64,000 nucleotides of DNA from a virus, in the IMG/VR virus record IMGVR_UViG_3300050128_000053, positions 1 through 64,000 of that record; one strand, written 5' to 3'. Each line of letters starts with the position of its first letter. Position 1 is the stretch's first letter. The position numbers were made by a program, and so were the translations under genes. Below, piece after piece: positions 1 through 8,417 of the stretch. Below the pieces are notes generated by a model that was given only the letters and a program-made list of their open reading frames with translations, did no database searches and was not told the DNA's origin.

Positions 1-293
1 GCTCCAGCCCCCGCTCCTGCTCCAGCTCCAGCTCCAGCTCCTGCTCCAGCTCCCGCTCCCGCTCCTGCTCCACGACGTCATGTACCCCGGGAGGGTCACC
101 ATTCCCAGCTCCCGCTCCCGCTCCTGCTCCTGCTCCTGCTCCTGCTCCAGCTCCAGCTCCTGCTCCTGCTCCAGCTCCTGCTCCTGCTCCCGCTCCAGCC
201 CCCGCTCCTGCTCCAGCTCCAGCTCCAGCTCCTGCTCCAGCTCCCGCTCCCGCTCCTGCTCCACGACGTCATGTACCCCGGGAGGGTCACCAT
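1..293. repeat. GCTCC-rich low-complexity array with a 102-bp direct repeat
   Basis: The segment is built almost wholly of GCTCCA/GCTCCT/GCTCCC units. Positions 1-102 recur exactly at 192-293, including a non-repetitive tail with ACGACGTCATGTACCCCGGG followed by AGGGTCACCAT. The offset is 191 bases, not a multiple of 3, so no reading frame is kept between copies. On the minus strand the units would read as Glu/Gln/Leu/Arg, Gly/Ala or Trp/Ser/Arg strings depending on frame. I call no gene here. The array may continue beyond the left edge. Confidence 0.9.
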
Positions 294-295
294 GC

Positions 296-326
296 GTCCC
301 ATCGGCACCAATGGTGCCGATGGGAC
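296..326 (-). terminator. Strong hairpin after the leftmost minus-strand gene
   Basis: A perfect 15-bp inverted repeat (296-310 with 312-326, arm GTCCCATCGGCACCA) has a one-base centre. It sits 12 bases past the stop of the gene at 338-610, between that gene and the GCTCC array. No T-run follows, so it is a hairpin-type or bidirectional terminator at best. Confidence 0.5.
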
Positions 327-337
327 GGCGGTGGTGC

Positions 338-610
338 TCACTTCTGCTTCGTTGGCAGCGCGTGGGTCCACGGGAACATGTCGGTGATCGCTCCGACGTT
401 CACGAAGGCTACGCCCACCGGCTCCACCTCATTGAGGGTGCCATCCTTTATGGCCTGGTGGAACCGACCCGAGTCGGCAACCCACGAGGCGTCTTCCAGC
501 TCGAAGAAGGCCCCGTCAAAGGACTTCACCCGGCCCACCAGGTGATAGGTGACCGTGCGGATGAACACCTCCGTGCCAACCAACTTGGTGCAAATTGCTC
601 TCTCCGTCAT
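338..610 (-). CDS. Small conserved-looking phage protein, function unknown
   Basis: 90 aa starting MTERAICTKL. The start is preceded by GGAAAGGAGCAGC, a good ribosome site. The middle (VGRVKSFDGAFFELEDASWV) looks like a small beta-barrel core, and the C-terminus ends DMFPWTHALPTKQK. Its composition is like short phage proteins with an Sm-like appearance, but I do not assign a function. It is the last clear gene of the leftward small-gene operon; its start overlaps the stop of the upstream gene if the one-base break there is corrected. Confidence 0.75.
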   Translation of the reverse strand: MTERAICTKLVGTEVFIRTVTYHLVGRVKSFDGAFFELEDASWVADSGRFHQAIKDGTLNEVEPVGVAFVNVGAITDMFPWTHALPTKQK

Positions 611-1052
611 GCTGCTCCTTTCCTCAGCCCCCGGTACTTGTTGCCGGTGGCTCTCTTGGCCCCAGTGGGCCTAGACCTGATCCCGAACTGGTATTGGGTC
701 CGCTCGGTGAAGCCGACCCAAAATGAGAAGGCCTCCACCTCGTCGGAGCCGCCCGTGGCGAAGTCCCCTTGACCGCCCACTCGGGGTGGATCAGCGGGTT
801 GCCGTAGACCGTTTCTCCGCTCATGGTGTCCCAGTAACCAGTCTCACGAATCGTCACGTCATGGTCGGCCCTACCCGTCAGGTGCGACCACCTAAATCCA
901 CCGATAACGCCGTGAAAGAAGATGCGGTGCTTACAGGTCATGCACTTCGACGGCGGGCTGTAGTTCGACGGTGGGATGAAATACGGCGGGACCGCTACTT
1001 CCTCCAGTTCTTTCTCGTCAGTCCTAATCTGTTCGATTCTCTCATCAGCCAT
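607..1052 (-). CDS. Hypothetical protein with a CxxC motif; reading frame broken by one base
   Basis: Starts MADERIEQIR and contains SKCMTCKHRIFFHGVIGG, a CxxCxH metal-binding-like motif. After HPEWAVKG the frame becomes improbable, while the -1 frame continues as DFATGGSDEVEAFSFWVGF and stops at a TGA overlapping the next ATG (ATGA). The switch lies at a run of four G (765-768 on the given strand as CCCC); five would restore about 148 aa. The start overlaps the upstream 53-aa gene. The sequence GACGAGAAAGAACTGGA near its start also occurs at 49.15 kb and 58.70 kb. Function unknown. Confidence 0.65.
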
Positions 1053-1206
1053 TGTCGTCCTCCCAGGTGAAGCCGCAGCAGCACTTGTGCGGGCCATCGT
1101 GGCCGTCAGGGCACTCGGTACAGGACTCCGAAGTCGCCATATCTGAACGACCATCAGCGGGCTTGTGCTTCGGCCCGATGCTCTTACAGAAAGAGATCGT
1201 GGACAT
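1045..1206 (-). CDS. 53-aa cysteine-rich small protein
   Basis: The ORF starts MSTISFCKSIGPKHKP immediately after the stop of the upstream gene and ends TWEDDNG, with its TGA overlapping the next gene's ATG. It has CTECPDGHDGPHKCCCGF, a cluster able to bind zinc. The tight packing on both sides supports translation. Function unknown. Confidence 0.55.
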   Translation of the reverse strand: MSTISFCKSIGPKHKPADGRSDMATSESCTECPDGHDGPHKCCCGFTWEDDNG

Positions 1207-1479
1207 TCATCCCACCAACTTGTCGTCAACATTGGGGAGTTGACCGCGCACCCATACGCCATCGCAACCGTCGCCCTCGCATGACCACCAGGTGATCCGG
1301 TCGTATTCGACGTGACCCAGGAGGTTCTGCGGCCACTCGATCCCGCACTTGGGACAGACCCGCTTGCCACCCACAGGGTGATCGACCTCCGGTATCTGGC
1401 TGATGAACAGTTGGGGTGCCATCTTCAATGCCAACTCCGACTCAATGGCGGCGTCCGACTTCTCGCTATTTGGACCCAT
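1207..1479 (-). CDS. Hypothetical protein with a zinc-ribbon-like motif
   Basis: 90 aa. CPKCGIEWPQ at about residue 42 and WWSCEGDGCDGVW at about residue 64 form two Cys pairs typical of a zinc ribbon. The stop of the upstream gene abuts its ATG (TAAATG). It belongs to a tightly packed leftward operon of small proteins. A nucleic-acid-binding role is possible but not shown. Confidence 0.7.
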   Translation of the reverse strand: MGPNSEKSDAAIESELALKMAPQLFISQIPEVDHPVGGKRVCPKCGIEWPQNLLGHVEYDRITWWSCEGDGCDGVWVRGQLPNVDDKLVG

Positions 1480-1758
1480 TTAATCGCTCCCCGCTATTGC
1501 ATGCCAGGCGTCAAGTGCGTCCTTGTCAACGCTCCATTCCGCCTGGCGCGTTCCATCATCGGATTCCCATTCGGGATAGACGCTCCTGCACACCGCTTCG
1601 GCGGCAGCAAGTCGGATGGACAACAACTCACATCGGAGTTTGCGGGCGGCGGCACGCCCGCGCCAGTAAGCCAACTGGTCAAGTAACAGTTCGGCGGCGT
1701 CTTGGGTCTGGCTCGGCGTCGCCGGAAGAACTTCCTCAATCAACCCATCGTCAGGCAT
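1480..1758 (-). CDS. Hypothetical protein
   Basis: The chosen ATG gives MPDDGLIEEV, 92 aa. The body is helical (QTQDAAELLLDQLAYWRGRA), followed by CELLSIRLAAAEAVC. No family recognised. Its start overlaps the end of a putative short upstream frame, and its stop abuts the next ATG. Confidence 0.65.
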   Translation of the reverse strand: MPDDGLIEEVLPATPSQTQDAAELLLDQLAYWRGRAAARKLRCELLSIRLAAAEAVCRSVYPEWESDDGTRQAEWSVDKDALDAWHAIAGSD

Positions 1759-1864
1759 CAACGCTCCCTTTCACCTCGGCATCGAGATTCAGCAGGCGGC
1801 GGATCGTTGGGCCGTACAGCGATGGAGCCAGCAACATCATCTGCACGAACTCGTCCCCGTCCAA
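1751..1864 (-). CDS. Putative very short protein in the gap between two genes
   Basis: A frame reading WVRLDGDEFVQMMLLAPSLY then GPTIRRLLNLDAEVKG fills the 110-bp gap and ends with TGA overlapping the next ATG. The codons look protein-like, but the start is unclear (TTG at 1864 or ATG at 1840). The frame stays open upstream into the previous gene, so it could also be the displaced end of that gene. Confidence 0.35.
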   Translation of the reverse strand: MDGDEFVQMMLLAPSLYGPTIRRLLNLDAEVKGSVDA

Positions 1865-1875
1865 TCGGACCCATT

Positions 1876-2361
1876 TCAGTTGTCGAACCAGAACACGACA
1901 CGGACCTCGGCCTCCAACATGCGCAGGATCTCCAAGTCCCGCATGAACGACGTACCCAAGAACTCCCGCAAGGGCCGCAAGCGTCCTTCCTCCGGTCCTC
2001 CGGTACAGCCTCCGTTCCAGGCGTTTCGGCCGACCTGGCGGGTCACACGGCGGTCATTGACCTCGGCGTCGTAGTCCACCACCAGAAGCTCCGTGAGGGT
2101 CACCCAAGACGGTGTGTGGGCAGCCACCCCCCAATCCTCGAAGTGGGCGCGAACGTCGTCTGAGGCATCGTCAGGAAAGCCCCGAGGTTCCATGAACGGC
2201 CCGACCTCTGAGTAGTTCCGGGGGCCAGCAAGCCACCCGAAAACGGCGTAGCTCCGGTTATCGAACGGGGCATCGTTGTACTCCCCGAACATGATTCCCT
2301 TGGCCTTCTCCCAACGGTCCCCGACACGGACCTCGACGTGAGGATGAATGTCACAGCCCAT
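1876..2361 (-). CDS. Conserved phage protein of the MGCDIH type, function unknown
   Basis: 161 aa. It begins MGCDIHPHVEVRVGDRWEKA and ends RVVFWFDN. It has LAGPRNYSEVGPF and PRGFPDDASDDV in the middle and HTPSWVTLTELL before the C-terminal third. I recognise this layout from unassigned proteins widespread in phages of many hosts. The ribosome site AAGGGAGG precedes the ATG. Conserved Cys/Asp/His in the first residues could be catalytic or metal-binding, but that is inference. Confidence 0.85.
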   Translation of the reverse strand: MGCDIHPHVEVRVGDRWEKAKGIMFGEYNDAPFDNRSYAVFGWLAGPRNYSEVGPFMEPRGFPDDASDDVRAHFEDWGVAAHTPSWVTLTELLVVDYDAEVNDRRVTRQVGRNAWNGGCTGGPEEGRLRPLREFLGTSFMRDLEILRMLEAEVRVVFWFDN

Positions 2362-2518
2362 CGCTGGCCTCCCTTGGGTTGATAGAAGTGAAATGTGATT
2401 GGTCCATACTGTCGGTCACGGTGTAGCTCGTCGGCTCGTTTTCGTGGTGGCGACGGTCGTGCCATTCCAGCGTTAGGAACCGGCAGTCGCTAATCGTGGA
2501 CGATCTTTCCGTCATCAT
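2351..2518 (-). CDS. Putative 55-aa protein
   Basis: Frame MMTERSSTISDCRFLTLEWH to PREASDGL, ending TGA inside the start of the next gene (11-base overlap). It begins where the upstream gene stops. Against it, its 3' third coincides with a leader-like TTCACTTCTATCA...GGGAGG motif seen before other genes, so this may be untranslated leader. Confidence 0.4.
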   Translation of the reverse strand: MMTERSSTISDCRFLTLEWHDRRHHENEPTSYTVTDSMDQSHFTSINPREASDGL

Positions 2519-2757
2519 CGTCCCGACCATTCAGCCCACACCTTGCCTTGGCGCATTTCAAGGTGCCAGAACCCCGGCCTGACTTCATGCGGGGCTGGCT
2601 GTTGACACGCTCCGTAACCGGGATCAACGACACCACATCGACCTGTTCGCTTGTACCAGCGGGATCGGCGCTCTGTCCCGATTATCCGGCGCTCAAAGCG
2701 GGCATGCTCCGTCATTGGAACCGATGACGATGCGACGTAGACGTACTCGGGTTTCAT
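2515..2757 (-). CDS. Hypothetical protein
   Basis: 80 aa starting MKPEYVYVASS after CAGGAGGACAC, one of the best ribosome sites in the window. It contains RWYKRTGRCGVVDPGYGACQ and ends GKVWAEWSGR. A TTCAATCA element lies just upstream of the ribosome site. No family recognised. Confidence 0.65.
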   Translation of the reverse strand: MKPEYVYVASSSVPMTEHARFERRIIGTERRSRWYKRTGRCGVVDPGYGACQQPAPHEVRPGFWHLEMRQGKVWAEWSGR

Positions 2758-2876
2758 GTGTCCTCCTGGGTGATTGAAGTGACATGGTAAAGCCAAGCGC
2801 TGTCGGTCACCTGGCGCCTGCCTCTTGCACCGTCATCGGGCGGTCGAGGTCGTGCGGACCCCCGTAACGCTCACGA

Positions 2877-3404
2877 TCACGCCTCGGTCGGCTTGAACTG
2901 CCACTGCTCAGTCTGCTCGGTGAGCAGACTCTCGTATTCCTTCTCGGTCAGCACCTTCTTGAAATAGAGACCCGAAACGGCATCGACATCGACATCGACG
3001 GTAATGGTGACGTTGGGGAGGCGCACCTGAAGGTCGCGGATGGTCTTCTCCTGAGCAGCGTCGAGCCACAGACCCTTCTTGCGCAACAGGGCCTCGGTCT
3101 TCTCAGGATCAGGCAAAGGGACGGCCGGCACCAAATGGCGCTCAGCCTTCAGAGCGATGTACTGATGCACCTTGCCCTTGTGATCCTCAAACTCAACCGG
3201 AGCCGAAAGCGGCAAATAGACGTGACCGTCCTCACCCGAGCGACCGCCGGAAAAAGTCTCGTCGAGCAGACGTAGACGTAGCTCTTCCTGACGGATCTTG
3301 AGGGCGGCGGCGTCATCTTTGATACCGAGCCACTCGGTGAACCGCCGAACGAGACTCGATGCCGAGCGCTGGCGACGAGGCTTTGCTGCAGTAGCTGTGG
3401 CCAT
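2877..3404 (-). CDS. Hypothetical protein next to the replication genes
   Basis: 175 aa starting MATATAAKPRRQRSASS, with ATAAAGGAGGCC upstream of the ATG. It has a basic N-terminus, then a charged helical stretch (DDAAALKIRQEELRLRLLDE), a beta-rich middle (HVYLPLSAPVEFEDHKGK) and a run NVTITVDVDVDAV. It may bind nucleic acid through the basic N-terminus. It is separated by about 115 bp from the helicase gene and may begin a new transcript. Function unknown. Confidence 0.7.
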   Translation of the reverse strand: MATATAAKPRRQRSASSLVRRFTEWLGIKDDAAALKIRQEELRLRLLDETFSGGRSGEDGHVYLPLSAPVEFEDHKGKVHQYIALKAERHLVPAVPLPDPEKTEALLRKKGLWLDAAQEKTIRDLQVRLPNVTITVDVDVDAVSGLYFKKVLTEKEYESLLTEQTEQWQFKPTEA

Positions 3405-3520
3405 TTCTGGCCTCCTTTATGAGTAGTGAGGGAAGAACCATTGTAGCAGGTTCACCCTCAGGGTCCAATGATTACGAAAGGACAAGATAGCGGGTGGGTG
3501 TATCAAGCCTCTGAACTGGG

Positions 3521-5065
3521 CTAATAGCGCTCAGAGAGAAAGTCGACCAATGTGCCGAGACTGAGGTGGAAGTCCCCCTCCCGAGTCACCCCCTTTCCGT
3601 CGAGCCATGCCGCAGCGATCTTTGACTTCTCCTCGAGCATCTCGGCTTGGCGCTCCTCTATCGAGCCCCGAGTGATCATCGACAGCAGTGTCACCTCGGG
3701 CCACTCCGAGCTAATGCGGATGATGCGCCCATTTCGCTGGTCGAACTTTCCAGCGCTCCATGGAAGATCGAAGCTCAGTAAAAAGTTCGCCACAGGAATG
3801 TCAACACCGATGCCGCCAGCATCTGACGATAGAAGCACCCTGCAGTGATCCTGACTAGAGAACCGTTCCACTGCTGCGTCACGTTCCCTCGGTGTCAAAT
3901 CACCGGTAAACAACTCATGGTCGACACGCAACTTGCTGCTGATTATGGCGAGCATCGGTTTGAAGAAGCTGAAGAGCACGACCTTGTTGTGAGGATCTGC
4001 GTCGAGGATGTCGCCGATGAGACCAAGGGTTTCCTTGAGTTTGTTCGATATGGGCGGCAGGGTGTCGAGTGCCCCTGTGTTACGCAGTTCCGCTAAGTAC
4101 CTGGACCCCGCCTTGGTGTCGGGGTCGTCGAATGCGTCAGCTGAGTACGTGAGAAGAGCTGGGTGATCGCACAGCATGCGCAAAGCCATAAGGCGCGGCA
4201 TGACCTCCCCTTGGATCCCGCCCTCTTCAGTACCGGCGTAATGGTCGTAAACGTTGAAACTGGCAAAACTCGGACTCGAATGGATAATAGAGATCAGCTC
4301 ACCGGCAATGCGCCGGTAAAGACGTTTGGAGACCGGATCGAGATCGATGTAGTAAGGCTTCTCGACCACCGCCGGCATTTGTTCCCTGATATCGGGGTCA
4401 CTGCGGGTCTTTCGGTGCATGGCCGTTTTCATCGTGCGACGAAGCAGCTTGAGATTTCGGTAATGGCTCACCGTACCGTTCGACCGCCGAGCTATGAAAG
4501 TCCGCTCAAACTTGAGAGCATCACCGAGCACGTCTTTGTCAATGAACTCCATGAGGGAGAAAAGCTCTTCGGGCCGGTTCTCGATCGGCTGACCCGTGAG
4601 CCCAAATCGATAAGGGGTCCGAAGCCGCTTGATGTGACGAGATCTTGCCGCTCGGGGGTTTTTCACAGCGACCACCTCGTCACACACCACAGCGTCGAAA
4701 TCAAGCAACCGCACAATGTCCCAATCGGCCACAATCTGCTCGTAGTTCATAATGACGTACTCGAGATCACCTCGACGAACGGTCCTGTACTGCAGCTTCC
4801 GCTTCCCTTTGTCGCCTTCGATGACCTTGACCAATGCGCCGTCGGTAAACCGATCGATCTGGCGCTTCCATTGCCATTTGATTGATGCTGGGCAGATGAT
4901 GAGGACACTCTGGATTTTTCCCTCATCAATGAGTTGCTCCGTGGCGGCAATGGCTTGGACCGTCTTCCCAAGCCCCATGGAGTGAGCTAGAAGAAACGCT
5001 TTACGATCAACCATCCTGGCCACCGCTTCTTCTTGAAATGGGAGAAGCGTCCCCTTGAACGTCAT
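3521..5065 (-). CDS. SNF2-type superfamily 2 helicase/ATPase
   Basis: 514 aa, a full-length two-RecA-domain ATPase. Seen: Walker A MGLGKT (residues 30-35), motif Ia IICPASIKWQWKRQI, motif II CDEVV (128-132, in place of the usual DEAH/DExx), motif III GLTGQPIEN (155-163), motif V SSDAGGIGVDIP and motif VI QRNGRIIRI. The layout FDLPWSAGKFDQRNGR is typical of phage SNF2 proteins that remodel DNA-protein complexes in replication or recombination. It overlaps the primase stop by 4 bases (ATGA), so the two are probably translationally coupled in the order loader, helicase, primase, SNF2. Confidence 0.92.
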   Translation of the reverse strand: MTFKGTLLPFQEEAVARMVDRKAFLLAHSMGLGKTVQAIAATEQLIDEGKIQSVLIICPASIKWQWKRQIDRFTDGALVKVIEGDKGKRKLQYRTVRRGDLEYVIMNYEQIVADWDIVRLLDFDAVVCDEVVAVKNPRAARSRHIKRLRTPYRFGLTGQPIENRPEELFSLMEFIDKDVLGDALKFERTFIARRSNGTVSHYRNLKLLRRTMKTAMHRKTRSDPDIREQMPAVVEKPYYIDLDPVSKRLYRRIAGELISIIHSSPSFASFNVYDHYAGTEEGGIQGEVMPRLMALRMLCDHPALLTYSADAFDDPDTKAGSRYLAELRNTGALDTLPPISNKLKETLGLIGDILDADPHNKVVLFSFFKPMLAIISSKLRVDHELFTGDLTPRERDAAVERFSSQDHCRVLLSSDAGGIGVDIPVANFLLSFDLPWSAGKFDQRNGRIIRISSEWPEVTLLSMITRGSIEERQAEMLEEKSKIAAAWLDGKGVTREGDFHLSLGTLVDFLSERY

Positions 5066-5937
5066 CGGCCAAACGCCTCGACGATCTGATCGTCTGACAT
5101 CTCACCTGGGTCCTTTACTCCCTCAGGGTACTTGAGCACAGAAGTTGCGAGTGATTTGGCCAGACCCAAGTAAATCCTCTTCGACTGGCGGTTTCCTTCT
5201 TCATCGTTATCAAGAGCCAACACGACGCGCTTAGCACGCCTGTGGAGAAGGGTGAGCTGTCTCCGTGAAACAAACGCACCGAATGACGAAACTGCCGGCA
5301 CAGCGACCGAAGCCAAACGCACGACATCTAGGGGAGACTCCACCAATGCCACCGTAGTTCCCGTGAGCTGGTGGTACCCAAAAAGAGTCTGGGATTTCTT
5401 TACCTGCTTGGGAAAGTTCGATACGAAATCAAGGCGCTTGAACTGCCAGCCCCAAAGCTCTGGCTTTGTCTTGGACGGCGACCAGATGGGGATGATCCAT
5501 CCCTTGTCCCAACGAACCCCGAACCGGTGCATCTGCTCAGAAGTAATATGGCGCTCTTCGTGGGCCCATTGAGGGGGCTGCTTGAAGGTCTCGTACTGAG
5601 CGCTCAATACGAAAGGATCGATGAGTGGCTCTTCGGGTGGTTCAGGTTCTCGCTCCTGCTGCCTCGTCTTGCGCATTTTGCGCTGGCGCACCTCTCGCAA
5701 GTACTCAACGGTATTACCCTTCGTCGTATTGCACTTGACCAACAAATCCTCAAGAGTCCCAGCTTCTTGACACTGATAACAAATGAACAACCCCGTAGAG
5801 GCGTTTATGGAGAATGATGGATGTGCATCGGTATGAAATGGGCAATGAGCAGAGATCTCACGCCCAATCGAAACGATTTGGATACCGAGATCCTCGAGAA
5901 CCTCCTGTACCGTCGTCGGCAGAGACTCAACCTTCAT
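5062..5937 (-). CDS. DNA primase, CHC2 zinc finger plus TOPRIM
   Basis: 291 aa from the chosen ATG (MKVESLPTTV), which overlaps the DnaB-like stop by 11 bases. The zinc finger is CPFH (32-35) with CYQC (53-56). TOPRIM motifs are VALVESPLDVV (acidic Glu near residue 200) and LALDNDEEG (near 241-248). It is short next to bacterial DnaG (about 600 aa) and lacks the helicase-binding C-terminal domain, as in compact phage primases. It would make RNA primers for the adjacent DnaB-like helicase. Confidence 0.92.
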   Translation of the reverse strand: MKVESLPTTVQEVLEDLGIQIVSIGREISAHCPFHTDAHPSFSINASTGLFICYQCQEAGTLEDLLVKCNTTKGNTVEYLREVRQRKMRKTRQQEREPEPPEEPLIDPFVLSAQYETFKQPPQWAHEERHITSEQMHRFGVRWDKGWIIPIWSPSKTKPELWGWQFKRLDFVSNFPKQVKKSQTLFGYHQLTGTTVALVESPLDVVRLASVAVPAVSSFGAFVSRRQLTLLHRRAKRVVLALDNDEEGNRQSKRIYLGLAKSLATSVLKYPEGVKDPGEMSDDQIVEAFGR

Positions 5938-7180
5938 CGTCAACATCCTCGTCGAGACCAGCACTGTTGAAATCAGCCTCGTTGAAATCGCTCTCTTCCC
6001 AGTTACAGATGATCGATATCTCACAAGGCGACACATTGCGACCACCCACCACACGAAGGCGGATCTGGTTGATGTCGGGAAGACGCTCCACTCCCAAGAT
6101 CACATCGGCGTCCTGCGCCCACGCTGATGTCCAACCCAAGCTGTTCAGGGTCACAATACCGTCCTTACCCATTTTGCCAGAAAGGGCCTGGGTGGTCCCG
6201 ATAACCGGTTTATCGATCCGTTGAGCGAGGCGCTTGAGTCCACGGGAGACCGCAGTGTACGCAGCAGCTTCGCCAGCCTTGGCACCGATCTCATTCTCCA
6301 TGAGATAACACCCGTCAATGAAAAGGATATCGGGCTGGTACTCGTCAACCTTGCCCGAGAGTCCCGACACTGTGGTAGTGGCAGAAATGTCGGCCGAAAT
6401 AACGAAGTCAGGAAGATTACGACGAAGTGCAATGCCCTTCTTGAGTTTCTTCATCTCCTCATCGTCAAGATAGTTACGCACCACGTGATTGGCGTTTACT
6501 CCTGACACCATGGCGTCATAGCGAGCAAGCTGCTCCCGCTGCGACATCTCAAAAGTGACGAAGAGCACCGAGTACCCAGCGTCTTGAGCGGCAATAGCCG
6601 AACGCATGAGTAAAAACGACTTCCCGTGCTTCGGACCTCCACCAAAGAGAATGAACTGTTGATCCAAGTACCCACCACTGGAGAAGTCCAATGTGGGGAA
6701 ACCTGTTTGGATTCCACTCAGTTCGCCAACGTGCATTCTCGCTTCGTCATAAGCTTCGTAACGGGCCCGAGTTCGGCGCGTGACATTGACATCACTGAGT
6801 GAGCAGACTTCACGCCCGAGCTGAAGCAGGGCCTGAGAAATCCTGCGCTGAGCGCCCTTATGATCATCATCCTGCAGCAGCGTATCGGCATCGACAATGC
6901 CGTCGACAAGGATGGACCGCTCGCGCTGGGAACGAAAACGGTCAAGGTAGTACTCATAGGGTTCACGGCAACGTGCGAGTTGGTAAGCGGGAAACTCGGC
7001 TGAGATGGCTTCCCTCGTTGGTGCGCCGCCATACCTCGAGTTGTATTCCAGCATCCATTTGAAGACCCTCTTGTGCTCTAGATCCTCAAACCAATCAAGA
7101 CGCACCCCACCACGGGTCGCTGTTGAGAGATCCTCGTCCAGAACAATCTTCGACAGCATCGACCATGCAGCGTCAGCCAT
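5927..7180 (-). CDS. DnaB-like replicative helicase
   Basis: 417 aa. The N-terminal helical domain (1-130) is followed by a RecA fold with P-loop GGGPKHGKS (180-188), LFVTFEMS (motif H1a), Walker B-like ILFIDGCYLM (about 275) and VIGTTQALSG. The late motif RLRVVGGRNVSPCE resembles the DnaB end region with the arginine finger. The C-terminus is acidic (DEDVDDEG). The operon position between a DnaC-like loader and a primase supports the replicative role. The 3' end overlaps the primase start. Confidence 0.93.
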   Translation of the reverse strand: MADAAWSMLSKIVLDEDLSTATRGGVRLDWFEDLEHKRVFKWMLEYNSRYGGAPTREAISAEFPAYQLARCREPYEYYLDRFRSQRERSILVDGIVDADTLLQDDDHKGAQRRISQALLQLGREVCSLSDVNVTRRTRARYEAYDEARMHVGELSGIQTGFPTLDFSSGGYLDQQFILFGGGPKHGKSFLLMRSAIAAQDAGYSVLFVTFEMSQREQLARYDAMVSGVNANHVVRNYLDDEEMKKLKKGIALRRNLPDFVISADISATTTVSGLSGKVDEYQPDILFIDGCYLMENEIGAKAGEAAAYTAVSRGLKRLAQRIDKPVIGTTQALSGKMGKDGIVTLNSLGWTSAWAQDADVILGVERLPDINQIRLRVVGGRNVSPCEISIICNWEESDFNEADFNSAGLDEDVDDEG

Positions 7181-7602
7181 TAGAACCGCCCAATGTCAAA
7201 AGGCCGAGCCTTAAACCCGTAACCCCATAAATGAGCTGGATCGGGATCAAAGACACAGGTCACTTCGGCATCGGTGGCGAACCGCGGAGAAAAGTACACG
7301 TAATCCCCACTCTGGACCTCGCGGACACTGAGACCTCGTTCCCAGAGTCGGTCACTCAAAGCCCGAGCAAACCCTTGGGGCCGCCAAGTAATGACTTCCA
7401 CGGGGGTCTTGAACCGCCAGATCAATGCCTCGATGTAGTTACATACAGGGATCTGAAACGTCCAAGCATCGACAGCAAGATCCCAACGGTGTAAGCGGAG
7501 GGCGAACTTCTCGGCCTGAGGGTGATCCAGCTTGGCGATCAGATTGTCAAAGACGAATACTGTTGCCGGCCGATTTTCAATCCCTAGTTGACCACGCTCC
7601 AT
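7180..7602 (-). CDS. Hypothetical protein of the replication operon
   Basis: 140 aa starting MERGQLGIENRP. It has VFVFDNLIAKLDHPQAEKFA near the N-terminus, then VEVITWRPQGFARALSDRL and ends KARPFDIGRF. The early Asp and the VITWRP segment faintly resemble an HAD-like Rossmann fold, but I would not assign it. Its stop overlaps the DnaB-like start, and it begins just after the loader gene, so it is co-expressed with replication genes. Confidence 0.75.
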   Translation of the reverse strand: MERGQLGIENRPATVFVFDNLIAKLDHPQAEKFALRLHRWDLAVDAWTFQIPVCNYIEALIWRFKTPVEVITWRPQGFARALSDRLWERGLSVREVQSGDYVYFSPRFATDAEVTCVFDPDPAHLWGYGFKARPFDIGRF

Positions 7603-7603
7603 G

Positions 7604-8230
7604 TCATGCGAACGTGACTATGCGAGATGACCTCTCAATAAGGCTGCGCATGGAATCGGAGTAATGGTAGGCCCACTTGGTCACAGGGACATTGGTGGTG
7701 TAAATCGTGGTCATGCCGCTGTTGTGCCTGTTGCGCACCAAAAGATCGAAAGCGTCTTCGGCATACCTCGTCTGAGTGGTGTGCTCCTTGCCGACATCGT
7801 CGATCACCAGCACCTTCACACGAGATTTAAGATCTTGGAGTAACTGATCGATCTCTAGGTACTCGGTGGGTTCTCTCAACCCCTTCATTACGAGATCGTG
7901 CAGTCTGAAAAGTCGAAGATGCAGATCAATCAACTCTGCGAGGTGGATGAAATAGATAGGGAGACGCTCTTGTCGAAGAACCACCAGATCAGTCTTGCTG
8001 ACCCGGCCGATGAAGGGGTGGTGGTACTCATTGAGCAATGCAGCGGCGAGCATTGTCTTGGCTTTGTTCGGTGGTCCTTGTAAAAGCAGTGCGGGTTTGG
8101 AATCGGTTGGTTGCCATTGCTCAACCCTGTCGTAACATCGTGGGTCCCCGCGGCTGGTGTCGTAATCGTCAAGAAGTGTCGTCCTGAAAAGCGCTGGAAT
8201 GTTCGTGTCCATCAGCACTCGATCTACCAT
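7604..8230 (-). CDS. DnaC-like helicase loader (AAA+ ATPase)
   Basis: 208 aa. The Walker A position reads QGPPNKAKT (about 51-59), so the second glycine of the usual GxxGxGKT is replaced. Walker B is VLVIDDVGKE, followed by an AAA+ sensor-like ATTN variant (TTIYTTNVP) and an arginine-rich end (IERSSRIVTF). Order loader, unknown, DnaB-like helicase, primase is the expected phage arrangement. About 140 bp upstream are gene-free and should hold the operon promoter, although I see no clear -10/-35 pair. Confidence 0.85.
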   Translation of the reverse strand: MVDRVLMDTNIPALFRTTLLDDYDTSRGDPRCYDRVEQWQPTDSKPALLLQGPPNKAKTMLAAALLNEYHHPFIGRVSKTDLVVLRQERLPIYFIHLAELIDLHLRLFRLHDLVMKGLREPTEYLEIDQLLQDLKSRVKVLVIDDVGKEHTTQTRYAEDAFDLLVRNRHNSGMTTIYTTNVPVTKWAYHYSDSMRSLIERSSRIVTFA

Positions 8231-8370
8231 TGCTACCCCCGCTTGTTTTAGGGCGCAAAGATCACAGACCTTGTCGATCGGTGAGTTTGCAGGGACTCTG
8301 TTTTCGGACTGCTTCTACCAAAAAGAAACTTTGGTGAAGTGACGGTACTCCCGTTGTGAGGGTGAAGCAA

Positions 8371-8397
8371 GCCGGTGGGGCCGAATGCCCCACCGGC
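8371..8397 (-). terminator. Hairpin terminator after the acidic/basic protein gene
   Basis: Perfect 11-bp stem GCCGGTGGGGC / GCCCCACCGGC with loop CGAAT. It lies 21 bases past the stop of the 8418-9731 gene. On the minus strand it is followed by TTGCTTCACC, a weak T-rich tail. Confidence 0.75.
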
Positions 8398-8417
8398 TAT
8401 GTCAGAGATGCCTTGTG

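Noticed and set aside
80-772. A 230-residue plus-strand frame rich in Ser/Cys/Arg over the left-end repeat
   Set aside because: It is the reverse reading of the GCTCC array and of two minus-strand genes, with no ribosome site.
4163-4885. 240-residue plus-strand frame inside the SNF2 helicase
   Set aside because: The minus-strand helicase shows clear motifs; the frame is antisense.
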